64,000 nucleotides of DNA from Cephalopachus bancanus (GCA_027257055.1 JAPVLO010000523.1:788982-852981), one strand, 5' to 3'; shown: positions 23,630-36,276, counted from the first letter of the stretch. The notes: generated by a model from the letters alone, not told the origin. Made by a program: numbers and translations.

Positions 23630-24510
23630 GCCTAGGATCCACGAGGGGCCTGAAAGCCCAGCACTGAGCCCCACGGACCACGTCATGGATCTCTGGGAGC
23701 AGGTGGGTGGGGGACATGCTTTGCAGCATTGTGATACAGTTGCTGGCACGCGGCCTGTCCACCAGCCGCACCCGCACCTGCTGTAGGTGATAGGGCGGGA
23801 CAGTGGCTCTGGGGAGAGAGGGTGGTGGGTGCAGTCGCCCCCCACCCCCACCCCTATTCTCCCCATTAACCCGCAGGCCCGCCACACACGGGGTTGGAGG
23901 ATGGCTCCACACCATGGGCCCCGTCCCCTGCCAGCCTCCCCTCCAGGTGCACAGAGAGCCGGCCTGGGCAGAGCGCAGCATCTGTCTCCAGACTCCTGAA
24001 ACTTGTGTCACAAGCCATCTGTCTTCAGTTGGAAGGACCAGATGAAATGTAGAGGGATGGCAAGCGCAGTGGCTCAAGCCTGTAATCCCAGCACTTTGGG
24101 AGGTGAAGGTGAGAAGATTGCCTGAGCCCACGGGTTCAAGAACAGCCTGGACAACTTGGCAAGACCTCATCTCTACAATAAATCAAAAAATTAGCTGGGC
24201 ATGGTAGTGTGTGCCTATAGGTCCGGCTACTTGGAAGGCTGAGGCGGAAGGATCCTCTGAGCCCAGCAGCTTGATACCAGGGTGGCCATGAGCATGCCAC
24301 TGCACTCCAGCCTGGGTGATGGAATGAGACCCCAGCTCAAAAAAAAAAAATAGAAAAAAGTAGATTTTTTTCCCGTTTTTCCCTCAAAATGCCTTTTTTC
24401 AAGTTGAGAATCTGTATTTCCCCCTCACACCCTTGCCTTGCAGGACTCAGTATCTCTGTCCCCTGCCCTCCCAGTCCTTTACCCTCAGGAACAGGAAGTG
24501 GGCCGAGATG
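23630..24510 (-). pseudogene. PRSS29-like unprocessed pseudogene B (exon 4 and promoter remnants)
   Basis: Two pieces align in order with the intact gene at 45595-47990. At 23638-23808 the - strand encodes an exon-4-like segment starting TVPPYHLQQVRV, matching the intact gene's LPPPYRLQQVKV, but the usual DMICAG block has decayed. At 24430-24510 the sequence matches the intact promoter and non-coding exon 1: the + strand has CCCTCCCAGTCCTTTACCCT then CAGGAACAGGAAGTGGGC, against CCCTCCCAGCCTTTTATCCT then CAGCTTCAGGAAGTGGGC. Coding exons 1-3 are not recognisable. An Alu (24058-24350) sits between the two pieces, and an L1 lies immediately on the far side, where exon 5 should be. It is clearly non-functional. 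Confidence 0.7.
24058..24350 (+). mobile_element. Dimeric Alu with strepsirrhine-type linker
   Basis: Starts GGCAAGCGCAGTGGCTCAAG, has CTACAATAAATCAAAAAATT in the linker, and ends in a 12-A tail. It lies inside pseudogene B. Confidence 0.9.
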
Positions 24511-24838
24511 AGGCGGGGATGGGGCAGATGTGGGGCTTGGCTCAGGTGAGGTAGGTGGTGCTGGCCCAGACCCGTGGCTCCCAGCCCAGGTGTCTCCCAG
24601 CCTCGGCCAGGTCCTCACAGCACGGCCACCCTGAGCTTGGAGTCCTGTCACCAGCGGGAGTGGGACCACCAGAAGGGCTGGAGGGTGGGGCTTGCCTCAG
24701 TGGGTGCTGCCTGCCGGTGTGGGTGCCAGGAGCAGGGGTGAATGTGGATGCCCTCTGGAGCGCCTGGCCTGGGGCTCTGCAAGTTCCTCCCACTTCCAGA
24801 GTCCCCCAGTACACAGGGGCCTGGGCCTTCCGCTGTGA

Positions 24839-25220
<382 letters not shown>

Positions 25221-26215
25221 AGGACATCCCGGCAGGTGCAGCTCCCTGCAGGGGACCAGAGAGGCGTCCCTCTCCCAGCCCCAGGCTACACAATGAATTG
25301 GCCCCACACTGAGTGGGCAGACCTCATCCAGAAGCCAGTACAGCCTCCTCCTTCTGGCTGGAGCCCCAGGACTCTCCCAACCCCACCCTTCAGGCTCCTC
25401 CCTCATCCATCAGGAATAAGCACGTCCTCTGGTCCTCTGTTTCCCAGCAGTGACGCAGGAATGCCATCCCCCAACCCTGCCCAGGACTCCCTGACCCCTG
25501 CCTCCAAGCTCAGCCTCCAGGGAAGCTGGTGATGCAGAGGCAACAATGACTCTGAGTCCAAGGGCTGGCCATGCCTCAGGACCCAGGGAAAGTGACTGGA
25601 GGGCAGCACACACGGCCTTGGGCCACCTCCAGCGGGGCGCTGGTACTGGGGTCTGTCCCAGGGGCCCTGAGCTGGGTATCCCAGCTCAGTCATATGTGTC
25701 CAGATTGTATGGGCAGATGGTGCCCTAGGGGAAAGGGGAGGACAGAGGAGGGCTCAGGGAGCCACTGGAACCTTTAGCCCTAGAGAGCCCCACCGAGCAT
25801 GGTGGAATGTGGGCAATGCCGTGGCAGATGCTGCGGGGATTAGGAATGGGCGTCTGCCTATCTGGCCAAGCCCCAGGGCTGGTCAGAGAAAGCTGCTTCC
25901 CAGACCTGAGCGGGTAGAGGAGAAGGTGGGATCTCATTGGAGAATCAGTCTAGGGGGATGCCGGGAGGGAGGAGCACAGACATGCAGCCTCTCCCTCTAG
26001 AGCCAGGTGAGAAGGAGGCCAGGTGGCAGGACATCTGCTCATGTCCACCCATGTCCTCCCGGAGCTCTCCTGGGACGGCCACCACACCATAGGGAGTGAC
26101 ACGGGGCACCAGCCAGTGCCACCCCCTGAGCCCTGCCTCCTGTGCCTGGCACGGAGACAGGAATCTTGACGGGATCAACCCAAGGCCACCTTCCTGCTGG
26201 TTCTAGCTGTGGCTC
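25221..26215. other. Unassigned non-coding sequence
   Basis: Moderately GC-rich unique sequence. No exon or repeat identified. Confidence 0.35.
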
Positions 26216-26510
<295 letters not shown>

Positions 26511-26514
26511 GGCT

Positions 26515-27615
26515 GTGACTCTTAAGCAACAGGCTTAACAGCCCATGGCTGTCCCAACAAGGTCAGGACAGGCCACCGTGAGCATGTTTGTGGTATGACT
26601 GGAGGAGAAGCTGGGCTGTGGGAACAGGGGCCACGTGCCTGCTGAGGCAGGCAGAGGCACCAGCCAGTGACAGGGCCTGGCCCAGGCTCACGATGGAATA
26701 CTGAGCTCGGGGACACCGTTGGGCACCAGTTGTGGCTGCCCAGGCCAGTGTTGCATGAGGGCTGGGGCAGTACCAGGGAAGGGTCCCAGCTCAGTGTGCC
26801 AGCTTCCAGCATGGAGCATAGAGAGCCTGAAGGGTCCATGACCATGTGGATTCTTGGTACAAACAGAGCCACGTTAGCACTGAGCACCAGCTCCTTGCCT
26901 GAACTTAAGGCATTTACCAGGCCTAGACACCCCCATGTTCTCCTGGGATCCCTGGGTGAATCTTTCTACACAGGTTGGAATCTACTCTGTGTGGCGAGGC
27001 GCCTGAGGTGCCCCTTTCCTGCCGCGATGTCCCACACACCGGGCACCTGCTGTTCAACTGGGCCCCCTAGTCACGGGGCCCCAGGCCCCACCTAGGTGGG
27101 GAGGCCACTCCCGAGGGTGCTTGGATGAGCCATCAAGTTGTGGCCAGTTATAAGCAGCTGTTTAGTGAGGTGTGTGAAGCCTGCATTGATGGGCTTGAAA
27201 GCCAGGAAGCTATCTTTTTTCAACTTGAACGTGGTTTGCTAAATTACAAAAATAATGTAAAAGATCCAGGCTACCAAAAAAAGAAATAAAAAAGTAGGAA
27301 TTCTGCCCAATCCCTGCCCAACTGACACCACTATCGCCCGCAGTCACCTCTCTGCACACACGCGTGTTCATGGGGGACTAGCCATGACGTGGCTGTAAGC
27401 TCTGTCGCTGCCCCTCGCCACGGCCTGTGTGTCAAGAAACACAGCACTTCCAACAGCGCACTGCATTCAACTGTGTGGGTCAGGGAACTTAGTCAGTGCT
27501 CCAAGGACACACCCTCAGGCGGTTTCAGTCATTTGCTGTGATAGACCATGATGGGATAAACATCCCTGCTGGTGCACAACACGTGTGTCCCAGCACTCAA
27601 GCCAGGACCACTGAG
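26515..27615. other. Unassigned non-coding sequence
   Basis: No exon recognised. An A-rich patch at 27240-27300 may be a SINE or LINE tail but cannot be assigned. Confidence 0.3.
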
Positions 27616-27619
27616 CCAT

Positions 27620-28270
27620 TGTGATCCACACACACTTCTACCCACCCACCCATTCATCCTCCCACCCCCCACCCCCCCACCCGTACATCCATCCACCAGC
27701 CCTCCATCCACCTACTCATTCATCCATTCATCCATTCCTCACCCATCTACCCCTTCCAGCCTCTCATCCATCCACCCACCCACCCACACACACGTACGCT
27801 CATTTATCATTCCATCCGTTCATTCCCATCCACTCATTTACCCACACTCACATCCATCCGCCATCCATCCATGCACCCATCCACCCACCCATCCGCCCAC
27901 CCATCCATCTACCCACCATCTGCTATCCATCCATCCATTCATCCTTTCATCACTCATCTACTCCTCTATCCTCCCATCCACCCATCCATCCATCCATCTG
28001 CCCATCCACCCACTCACTCATTCATCCACTCACTCACCCATCCACCCACCCATTCGTTCACCCGTCCATTCATCCACCCATCTATCCAATCATTCACCCT
28101 CACACCCATCTATCAATTTACCTACTTGTCCACCCACCTCCCACCCATCTATCCACCTGCTCATTTTCTCATCCATCCTCACATTCACCCATTCGTGTGT
28201 GACTTAGCTTCCATCTGTGCATCCATCCAACATCCATCTACCTCTCCCTCCCTCTCTGCATCTCTCCTCC
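27620..28270. repeat. (CATC/CCAC)n tetranucleotide array
   Basis: About 650 bp of degenerate CATC, CCAC and CATT units, strongly biased to pyrimidine plus A on the + strand. Open frames across it (Pro/Ser/His/Ile rich) are artefacts of the repeat. Confidence 0.95.
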
Positions 28271-29755
28271 AACCAGCCATCCATTATCTGACTTGACTGT
28301 GTACCTGTCCATTCTGATTTTTACTCATCCACCAATTATTTCCACCACACATCAGTTTACTCAAATCAAGCAGAGATGCGGCACTCAAAGCACTTCCCCC
28401 AAGTTGTTGGACAGTAGGAGGATCCTGATGGCAACAGGGACACGGTGTCAGTGAGCAACTTCTACCAGGGCCCTTCCTGGCACGCGAGTAGGGGCTGTGT
28501 GGGACAGAAACGCCTTCACTCCAGAGCAGCCATTGCCCACAGGTGGCACGTGGACCCTCCAGGCTTGTCCCTTGACTGGTACAGACCGGGGCAAGCATGG
28601 CTTCTGCTCTTGGGCAGCCCAGGGAAGTTCACCGTGGTGTGTGACTTAGCTGATCCCACGTGGGGAGGGGCACCCAAGGTGTTGCCTCTTCCCAGCATGG
28701 TGGCTCAAAGCAGGGCATGGAGCTGGTGCTGAGATGTCCCTGGGACGTTCCCGCACACTGAAAGACTTGATGCTTTCAAGTCTTCCCTCCTGAGGTGTCC
28801 CCTTCCTGTGGTCTCTCTTCCCATCTGCCCAGCTGGCTGCTGCCTCTCATCTGGCCTCAGCTCCTCCCCAACCCCTACTCCCGCACAGGCCCCCCAGGTC
28901 TGGGATCCTGGCTTTCCCTCCACAGCCTCCCAACCATCCCGTCCCGGTTTCCTCCTGTTGTGTCTCCAGGTTGGTCCTGGTGGACTGGCTTCGTGTGGTC
29001 AGTGCTTGTGACGCTCCGTGAGGAGGGTTCAGGCAGTTTGGTTGCAGGATACAGGCCGAGCCATTGAAGACTGCCGTTTGAGATGCTACCTAGCCCTGCG
29101 TGAAGCCAGACCTGGTGGGAGCTGGCGCCCCGGGCCCCAGATGGCAGGGGTTGCTGGAGGGACCAGTGCCCATGTGTCACCAGATACCCCCAGGCACGCC
29201 CCTCCCCACAAGCTGCACTCCGTCCCTCTCAGCTGCACTTATTCCAGGAGGGTCAGGCAGTCAGGGCCGTGGGAGGATTCTCCAAGCCACCCTGCCACGT
29301 CCCACCAAAATCTCCTGCGATGAGCTGGGCCTGGTGATGTGGTTGGCCCTGCTCAATGGGCAGAAGAATCTAATATCATGGATGCTGCTTCCTCACAATG
29401 AAGTTGCCATGTTGTTCATTTGCGCACAAGGCACACTTGTCATATGGACTCCTAACAACGCAGCCACATGCGAGGGTGTCCAGCTGCCCCCACCTAGCAC
29501 ACAGCCTGCTGTGGGCCGACACCGCCGTCCCCATGCACCCACACCACACCTCCAGGACCCTGCATGGGCACACCTCTTCCTGAGCCCCGTGACACTCAGG
29601 GAGTGAGCGCTTGTTCCTTTGTGGACCGTGCACATGTCTCTGCTCTTTGGCCTCCCACACTGCACTCAAGATCCTTATCAGCATCACCCAACCTCCCAGG
29701 CCCTGAGAGACAAGTAGGAAATGTGTATCCCCTGTAGCCCACCCACTGGCCTTGG
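28271..29755. other. Unassigned non-coding sequence
   Basis: Unique-looking GC-rich sequence. No exon, promoter or repeat could be assigned with confidence. Confidence 0.3.
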
Positions 29756-29756
29756 A

Positions 29757-29783
29757 AATGAATGAATGAATGAATGAATGAAA
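29757..29783 (+). repeat. (AATG)n microsatellite
   Basis: About six consecutive ATGA units. Confidence 0.9.
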
Positions 29784-29923
29784 AGACTCTGAATGTGACT
29801 AAGTTGTCTGTGAACCTGCCAACATCCTCACTTGGTGATGGAGTGCACTGCAGGCAGAACATGACAGGGGTTGGTGGCCCCAGAGCTGGGAAGCCTCCCA
29901 CCCCCTCGCCAGCCCCGGCCTGG

Positions 29924-29990
29924 CCCTACCCTAACCCTAACCCTAACCCTAACCCTAACCCTAACCCTAACCCTTACCCTCACCCACACC
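29924..29990 (+). repeat. Interstitial telomere-like repeat (CCCTAA)n
   Basis: Seven perfect CCCTAA units occupy 29929-29970. They are flanked by degenerate CCCTA, CCCTTA, CCCTCA and CCCACA units. Unique sequence lies on both sides, so it is interstitial, not a chromosome end. Confidence 0.95.
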
Positions 29991-30030
29991 CACCCCAAAG
30001 ATCACTGCAACCACTGGCCTGTTCGCCCAG

Positions 30031-32590
30031 TTTAATGAGACAGCCACAGCCACAGGGCACCTGACCCCACCCCACTGAGGCCTCCACCCTCCTCCCAGCT
30101 GGCAAGGAAGGGAGCATTGAGAGGGGAGGGGAGGAGCAGGAGGGGAGGAAGTGCAGGCAAAGATCAGAAATCCCCCGCTGGGTTTTGGGAAGTTCAGGAA
30201 GCAGCCAGATTCTGTGCTGACTGGCCACTGACCAGACTCACTGAAGCCTCCTGAGCTGCTGCCAGATCCAGGCCGTGTGGCTCTGTCCACATGAGAACAG
30301 TGGGCAGTTGGTTCTCAGAGCAGCTGGTACCCCCTGGCCATGCCCGCCTGAACCCAGGAGATTCTCTTCTTGCAGCCCCCAGTCCCTCTGCAGGAAGAAG
30401 GCACAGCCACATGGCATGACAGGGTCCATGGTGCGGGGGATCCCAGGTCCCTGGAGAGGCTGCAGCAGGGTAGGAGGAGCCCCAGGGGAGGCTGGGCTGC
30501 TTCTCACACACAGGGTCCCAGGCCAAAGACACTGCACACAGCGTGTCCCCCAATAGCCTCCCTGTGGGCACTGGCACGTGGGGACCCTCTGTGCCTGCCT
30601 CACAGGCCTTGGCTTCTGCCTGTGGGACTTTTGCCTGCTGCAGATGGCAGAGGGTGCAGCAGCCCTGGGATGGGAGTCAGGGAGCAGAGCAGGGCAGTGT
30701 CCCAAACACCACGAGGCCACTCACTGCACTGGCATGGCCAGTGTGGACCGAGGGCATCCTAGTCTTGGGCGTTGGTCCTGATCTTGCTGTTTGGATGGGA
30801 ACCAGCCTTGAGCCTCAGTTTCTCCATCTGTCCTGAGTGGGTGTGCCCTCAGGTCATCTCTGCAGACCCCTCCTGCTGTAATAAATGTGCTCAGAGTCCA
30901 TTGACAGACACACTGACTCTGCTGAACTGGACGGGGTCACCCAGTATTCACGGGCACCTGGGACTCCATAGCTGTCCCTATTGGGAAATAGTCTTTGCAG
31001 GTGTAACTAGATGAGGTGAGGTCTGGTGGGCCAGAAAGAGCTCTAGACCCAGCAACAGGGTCCTTAAAGAGACCCTGTTTGGAGAGGAGACATGGACACA
31101 GGAGACCATGATATCAGCGGGGCTGGGAGCGACAGGACCACAAGTCGTAGACTCTGGGGCTACAGAAGCAGAGGCGGGAGGGGACCCTCTCTGGGCCCAT
31201 ATGGGGAGCGTGAACCTGGGAACCCTGGTTTGGGCTTTTGGTCCCTGAACTGTGGTAGAGCAAATGTCTGCTGTTGTGAGCCCCCCAGTACATGTCACAG
31301 CAGCCACGGGAGACTGAGGCATGGGCAATCTGGTGCCTGCAGCCTGCGAGTTCCAAGGAAACACAAAGAAACATTGTGTCCCTGACTGAAAACACAAGCA
31401 GGCCTCCTTCCCCGGCAGCTCACAGAAGAGGGCTGGAGAAACTAGTGGGCCTCCAACCCAGGAGGTCTGGGCTGGTGGCATCCCCCCCTCGATCTTGAGC
31501 TCTGCCAAGCACCTCTGGTCCCTCAGGCTCAGCCTCCCTACCAAAAGGAAAGTCAGAGGGTCAGAGTGGTCACCAGGGCCGAGAGGCTGAACCTGGGAAG
31601 ACAACTGTGGGGGCTTGATCCCAAGGAGCTTCCCCCCGGGAAGGGCCATAGATGTTAGGGACCTCCCCTGTGCCCTCCACGGCCCTCACCCAGGTCTTCT
31701 CACTGTACATGGACACCCTGTCCCAGCTGGTCAGCCAGCACTCAGCCTCCAGGGTGAAGGTCAGGGAACCCTGTGACAGGGAGACCAGTCAGACACTGCT
31801 GCATGTGCTCGTGCAGGGGGCCAGCTGTAGCAAGACCAGGTCAGACGCAGGTGGGTGGCAGCGGTGTCTGAGTGGATGAGGACGTGGTTGATATTGACAG
31901 CGTCTGGCCCCTGCAGAGATACACGTCCCTGGTGTGGACACAGTAGGTGGACGGATCAGTGTCCTTCCTGGGCTCCTCAGGGGCCTGGTCTAGGGTGGCC
32001 CTCCCTGCCCTCCCACCGGCAGAGCCCCAGCCTGGGACTCACCAGGAGATGCAGTGGGCAATGATCAGAACCCACTGAGGGTGGATGGGGGAACCCCTGC
32101 AGATGTGCACCCTGGAGGCCAGTGGTAGCTGTAGGTCCCCAGACTGACCTGCCATGGCCACTTCCCCTGGGGAGTGCCACGAGTCCCCGGGATGCCCATC
32201 AACTCCTTCCCAGGGTGTGATGAAAGGAGGGCAGGAAGTGCAGCCTCACCCTCCTGCTGTGCCCAGGAACATCCTGGATGATTATTAATGAGGGGGCCGC
32301 CTCCTCATCCTAGGCCAGTCCCTGAGGGTCAGTCTGAGGGCCTAGGTGGGTGTGAGTGGGGCCAAGAACAACTGGGGCCTCGGGCTCAGAGCCCCACAGG
32401 CAGGGAAGGGCTGGGAACGGCTGCCACAGCATGCACAGGGGGAAGGTGGGGCCTGGGTGAGGGGAGCTGGGCAGCCCCAGGTCTGGGCACTGGCTGCAGA
32501 TGACCAGCTGGCCAACTTCCTCATTGTGGACGGTGGCCAAAGCTGCCTTCCTGGATCCTCCCTGAAGCCCCTTAAGATGTCCTGCAAAGA
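30031..32590 (-). pseudogene. PRSS29-like unprocessed pseudogene A
   Basis: The segment aligns in order and at the same scale with the intact gene at 45595-47990. The polyadenylation signal ATTAAA (minus) is at 30031-30036. Exon 5 remnants are at about 30240-30395, with WIWQQ replacing WIRQQ near the C-terminus and the GDSGGP block lost. An exon 4 scrap is at about 30450-30485. Exon 3 is at about 31688-31958, retaining the reverse complement of GAGATACACGTCC. Exon 2 is at about 32040-32205, with WQVSL and HPQWVL vestiges. An exon-1 remnant keeps the ATG at 32430-32432. Introns are retained, so this is a gene duplicate, not a retrocopy. It has many substitutions and indels and a MaLR-type insertion between exons 3 and 4. 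Confidence 0.75.
30905..31325 (+). mobile_element. MaLR/MLT1-like LTR remnant
   Basis: Motifs such as GGGAAATAGTCTTTGCAGGT, GTCCTTAAAGAGACCCTG, GGAGACATGGACACAGGAGA and TGTTGTGAGCCCCCCAGTAC follow the order of MaLR-type LTRs. It lies inside pseudogene A. Subfamily not determined. Confidence 0.45.
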
Positions 32591-32594
32591 AGTG

Positions 32595-34775
32595 GGTGTG
32601 GTTCTCTCAGATCTTCCTCCTGGGCAGGTGGGGGTGGTGCCAAGCTCAGACTGTGGCCAGGGTGACAGTCAGGTCACCGCCCTCCAGTCCCTTACCCCCT
32701 CCGTGGGCCAGCAGGGCTCTGGGGAACAGCAGACCACCTGAGAGCCCCATGCAGACCAGGGGCATTTACCAGGCAATTGTGCCTCCAGGGGACATTGTTG
32801 GTGGTTGGGACTAGGGGTTGCCACCAGCCACCACATTGTTGGTGGTTGTAACTAGGGGTTGCCACTAGTGGCAAAGGAACCTCCGGCCCCAGCATCCACA
32901 GCGCCAGACTGGGAGACCCTGGTCCAATGCAAACACGCTGCCACCCCAACCTTTCCTGCAGCCTCTCCTGGGAGAGCCAGAGGGGCGTCTAGACCTCGGC
33001 AGAGAATTGGTCCAGTAACTGGTACCCTGCCTTTCCCCGCCCCAACAGGACAGGCTGGGCTCTCCCACTGGCCCAGGGTGCAAACACGTTGGCCCTCAGG
33101 GAGACAACCACAGCTGGGTGGGACTCATAGGGCGCCCACCACCTTCCAGCCCCACTTGGGCCCTTGGGCTCCCCCTGGGGGGCATGCTCAGTGTTCCAGA
33201 CTGGCAGGGCTGTAGAGCCAGGTGCCCTGCACCCCCCACATGACTCTCCGCCAGGACCCAAATGGGGTGAGCATGCACGGGAGCTTGTGTGAGCACAGTG
33301 AGAGGCCAGGTCCCACATGTATGTGTGTGGAATCCACGCATGTGAATGGAGTGCTTGCGTGTGTGAGAGTGCACATGTGTGTGCAGTGCATGCATGTATG
33401 CAGTGTGTGCACATGTGTGTTCTCCTGTGGGAGCAGGTCCAGCTCTCTTGTGGTCCCAGTGGCTCTTCAGTGGGCACAGGGTGCATTGGGGCTGGGCTGA
33501 GGAGAGGGCGGCCCTGAGGCTGGGCCTGCTGCTGGGAACCCCCCCCCCGTGGCCAGTTGCCCCTGTGCACCTGGCCCTGCCATCCAGTGTGAGAGGAGAG
33601 ATGCCCCTGGGCTTGCCTGGGACACGCCCCACAGCCCCTGCTCTGCCCTGCATTGTGCCGTCACCACTCAGGAGCTCTGGCTTAGTGTCTTGGGGGCCAG
33701 CCTCACTCTGGGGGACCCAGCCCACCCACTTCAAGCTGCTGCTCAGGCCCGAGGATAGATGGGGGGGCCCATGTCTGCAGGAGCAAGGATGACAAATGAA
33801 ACTGGGAAGCCAGGCAGCCTGGGAGACCCAACCAGGGGATTCAAGGAGGCCAGGGGAGGCTGAGGGGAGGACGGCCTGGTCTAGGCCACCTGGTCACCTG
33901 CTTGTCTGTCTAGACCCAGTGAGAGTGGGGCAGAGGGAGGATGGCCGCCTCAACGGGATTAGCCCCTGGCCATTCTCCTCTGGCCTAAGACACGGGTGAA
34001 CACAGAGGCTGCGTCCAGATGGGCGCAAGACACCCAGGCCCAGTCCTGTCCTCACCATCAGAGAGTGCACCCAGGAGGTCCAGGTAAGGCAGACATGACA
34101 CGCTCAGAGCCAGATCCACCCAGAGCCCAAAGAGCCACAGCCAGGAAACCCGACGCAGGTGGGGCTTTGGGGGGTCTGGAGCCCGCAGGCAGGCATCCCA
34201 GCTGGGGGTGCAGGGAGGGCACGGTGAGTTCGCAGACCCTGGAGGGCTCCAGGTTGGGGGGCGAGCATGTCTGGCAGAGGCAGGGCCATCAGGGCCTCCC
34301 CTGTGGAATGCTCTTCACACTCCCCTTTTCTCTCCCACTCAGCTTGTGCTTGGATCACGGGGTTGGCCACGTTGCCCCTTTCTGTGGGGAAGGCTCTGGA
34401 AGCTAGCCATCTGTGTCTGCATAGGCTATGCGGTTGGAGGAGAAGAACGGGCCCAGGTGGCTGTTGGCACTGCGGCAGACAGAACTGAGTCCTCTGAGAT
34501 GCGCTCGAGCCGGACCCCACACCTGGGTGTGGAATCGTCCCCAGAAGCAGGGCTTTGCAGGTGTAGTAAATGGAAGGTCACAGGTGAGGGTCGTCCTGGA
34601 GTGAGGGTGGGCCCCAAATCCAGCGACAAGTATCTTCAGAAGAGAGGGGAGAGGGAGAGTGGAGAACTGGAGTGGGGGTGGGAAGCCAGTGAGACAGAGG
34701 CAGGGAGGCTGAGGTGGCCCAGGATGAGGACCCAACGGCCACACCCATGATGAGGAGGAAACTGAGCCTCAGAGG
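32595..34775. other. Unassigned non-coding sequence with a GT-rich patch
   Basis: A TG/CA-rich stretch is present at 33310-33425. A short tandem doublet of CCACATTGTTGGTGGTTG-type units occurs at about 32795-32870. No exon recognised. Confidence 0.35.
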
Positions 34776-34779
34776 GGCA

Positions 34780-34890
34780 GAGCCTCCAAAGGAGCCTTGT
34801 CCTGCTGACACCTTGATTCCAGGCTTCTGGCCCACCTCCTCCCACCCCCCCAGTTTATGGCACTTTGTGACAGTCGCTCCAGGACTCTGA
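34780..34890 (+). mobile_element. MaLR LTR 3' fragment
   Basis: The sequence CTGACACCTTGATTCCAGGC, followed by CTTCTGGCC and CCAGTTTATGGCACTTTGTG, is the characteristic 3' part of MLT1-type LTRs. Confidence 0.5.
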
Positions 34891-35057
34891 GACAGGTGAC
34901 AAGAGGAGGAGGCAGAGAGGCAGCAGCGATGCATACTGTTGGATTTAGGCAAAGGATTGCTGTGAAGAGACGCGTCCCCTGGGAGTTGGGCTTCTGGTGG
35001 AAAGGGACACGGGGACGCAGTGGGCCCAGGGGGCAGCAGGTGGAGTTAAAGGCTCCA

Positions 35058-35345
35058 CCAGGTGCGGGGGCTCATGCCTGTCAGCCCAGAACTCTGGGAG
35101 GCTGAGGTGGGAGGATTGCTTGAGCCCACGAGTTCCAGACCACACTGGGCAACAGAGCAAGACCTCATCTTTACAAAAAGTAAAAAAGATTAGCCGGGTA
35201 TGGTGGTATGTGCCTGTAGTCCCAGCAGCTTGGGAGGCTGAGGCGGAAGGATCGCTTGAGCCCAGGAGATTGAGGCTGCGGTGATCGTGAGTGGGTCACT
35301 GTACTCCAGTCCAGGCGACAGAGTGAGACTCTGACTAAAAAAAAG
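35058..35345 (+). mobile_element. Dimeric Alu
   Basis: Begins CCAGGTGCGGGGGCTCATGC and ends GACAGAGTGAGACTCTGACT plus an A tail. It directly abuts the minisatellite at 35348. Confidence 0.9.
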
Positions 35346-35347
35346 AA

Positions 35348-35455
35348 ATCACCCAGGTGTGGAGTGATGTCACCCAGGTGTGGAGTGACATCACTCAGGT
35401 TTAGAGTGACATTACCCAAGTGTAAAGTGGCATCGCCCAGGTGTGGAGTGATTCT
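35348..35455 (+). repeat. Short minisatellite, about 22-24-bp unit
   Basis: Five units of TCACCCAGGTGTGGAGTGAT-type sequence. Unit-to-unit changes are mostly transitions. Confidence 0.85.
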
Positions 35456-35650
35456 GCTTATACGAAATGTCCAGAATCAGGGAATTCTGGAAGACAGGGC
35501 AGAGTGGTGGTTGCCAGGGCAGGGCAGGGCTGCCTTTGGAGGGCGTGGTGACGGCTGCCAGACCTCAGGAGTGTGCCCAACCCACCAGATGTGCCCGAGA
35601 TGGGTGGGTCTCATGGTGTGTGGATGGGGGCTGCTCTAAGTGACCTGGAA
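35456..35650 (+). mobile_element. Old L1M 3' UTR fragment
   Basis: Contains ATACGAAATGTCCAGAATCA then GAGTGGTGGTTGCCAGGGC, typical of old L1M 3' ends. Boundaries are approximate. Confidence 0.5.
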
Positions 35651-35924
35651 ATGCTCCCTGCGGAGTCTTGATGGCTGGGGGAGGGGGTCACTGTCATGTT
35701 CCTTCAACTCCTCCGTATCTTTGAAGGTTTTCATAACAAAACCCCAGGGGCTGACCGGGATCAGGATTGTGTCACTGTCCCTCTGCCGCTGTGGCCACTT
35801 GTCCTCCTGGGCTCCCCTGGGAGCCGCCCACTCTGCATCTGTCTCAAGCCACACTCAAGCAGGATGCAGGAGCCAGACTCAATATTCAAGTGGATGGGAA
35901 CTGAAGAGGAGAAATCAGGTGTGT

Positions 35925-36276
35925 TTGTTTGAGTTGGAATGTCACTCTGTCACCCAGGCTGGAGTTTTCATTTTTTTATTTGTTATTTATTTATTTATTT
36001 TGAGTTGAGTCTCACTCTGTCGCCCAGACTGGAGTGCAGTGGCCACTCCCGGCCACCGCAGCCTCGACCTGCTGGGCGCCAGCGATCCTTCCGCCTCAGC
36101 CTTCCGAGTAGCTGGAACTACAGGCGCACGCTACCACGCCCGGCTGATTTTTGATTTATTGTAGAGATGAGGTCTCGTCAAGTTGCCCAGGCGGGTCTCG
36201 AACCCGCGGGCTCAGGCATTCCACTCACCTCAGCCTCCCAAGGTGCGGGATTACAGGCTGAGCCACCGAGGCCGGC
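35925..36276 (-). mobile_element. Antisense Alu plus stub of a second Alu
   Basis: A 38-bp Alu stub (GTCACTCTGTCACCCAGGCT, ending GGAG) at 35940-35964 is followed by a T-rich tract with (TTTA)n. A complete antisense Alu then spans about 35998-36276, ending GAGCCACCGAGGCCGGC. Confidence 0.85.

Noticed and set aside
27572..28207. Pro/Ser/His-rich repeat proteins
   Set aside because: Pure translation of a tetranucleotide array in three frames.
29924..29990. Chromosome end
   Set aside because: Unique sequence and gene-derived sequence continue on both sides, so the telomere-like units are interstitial.
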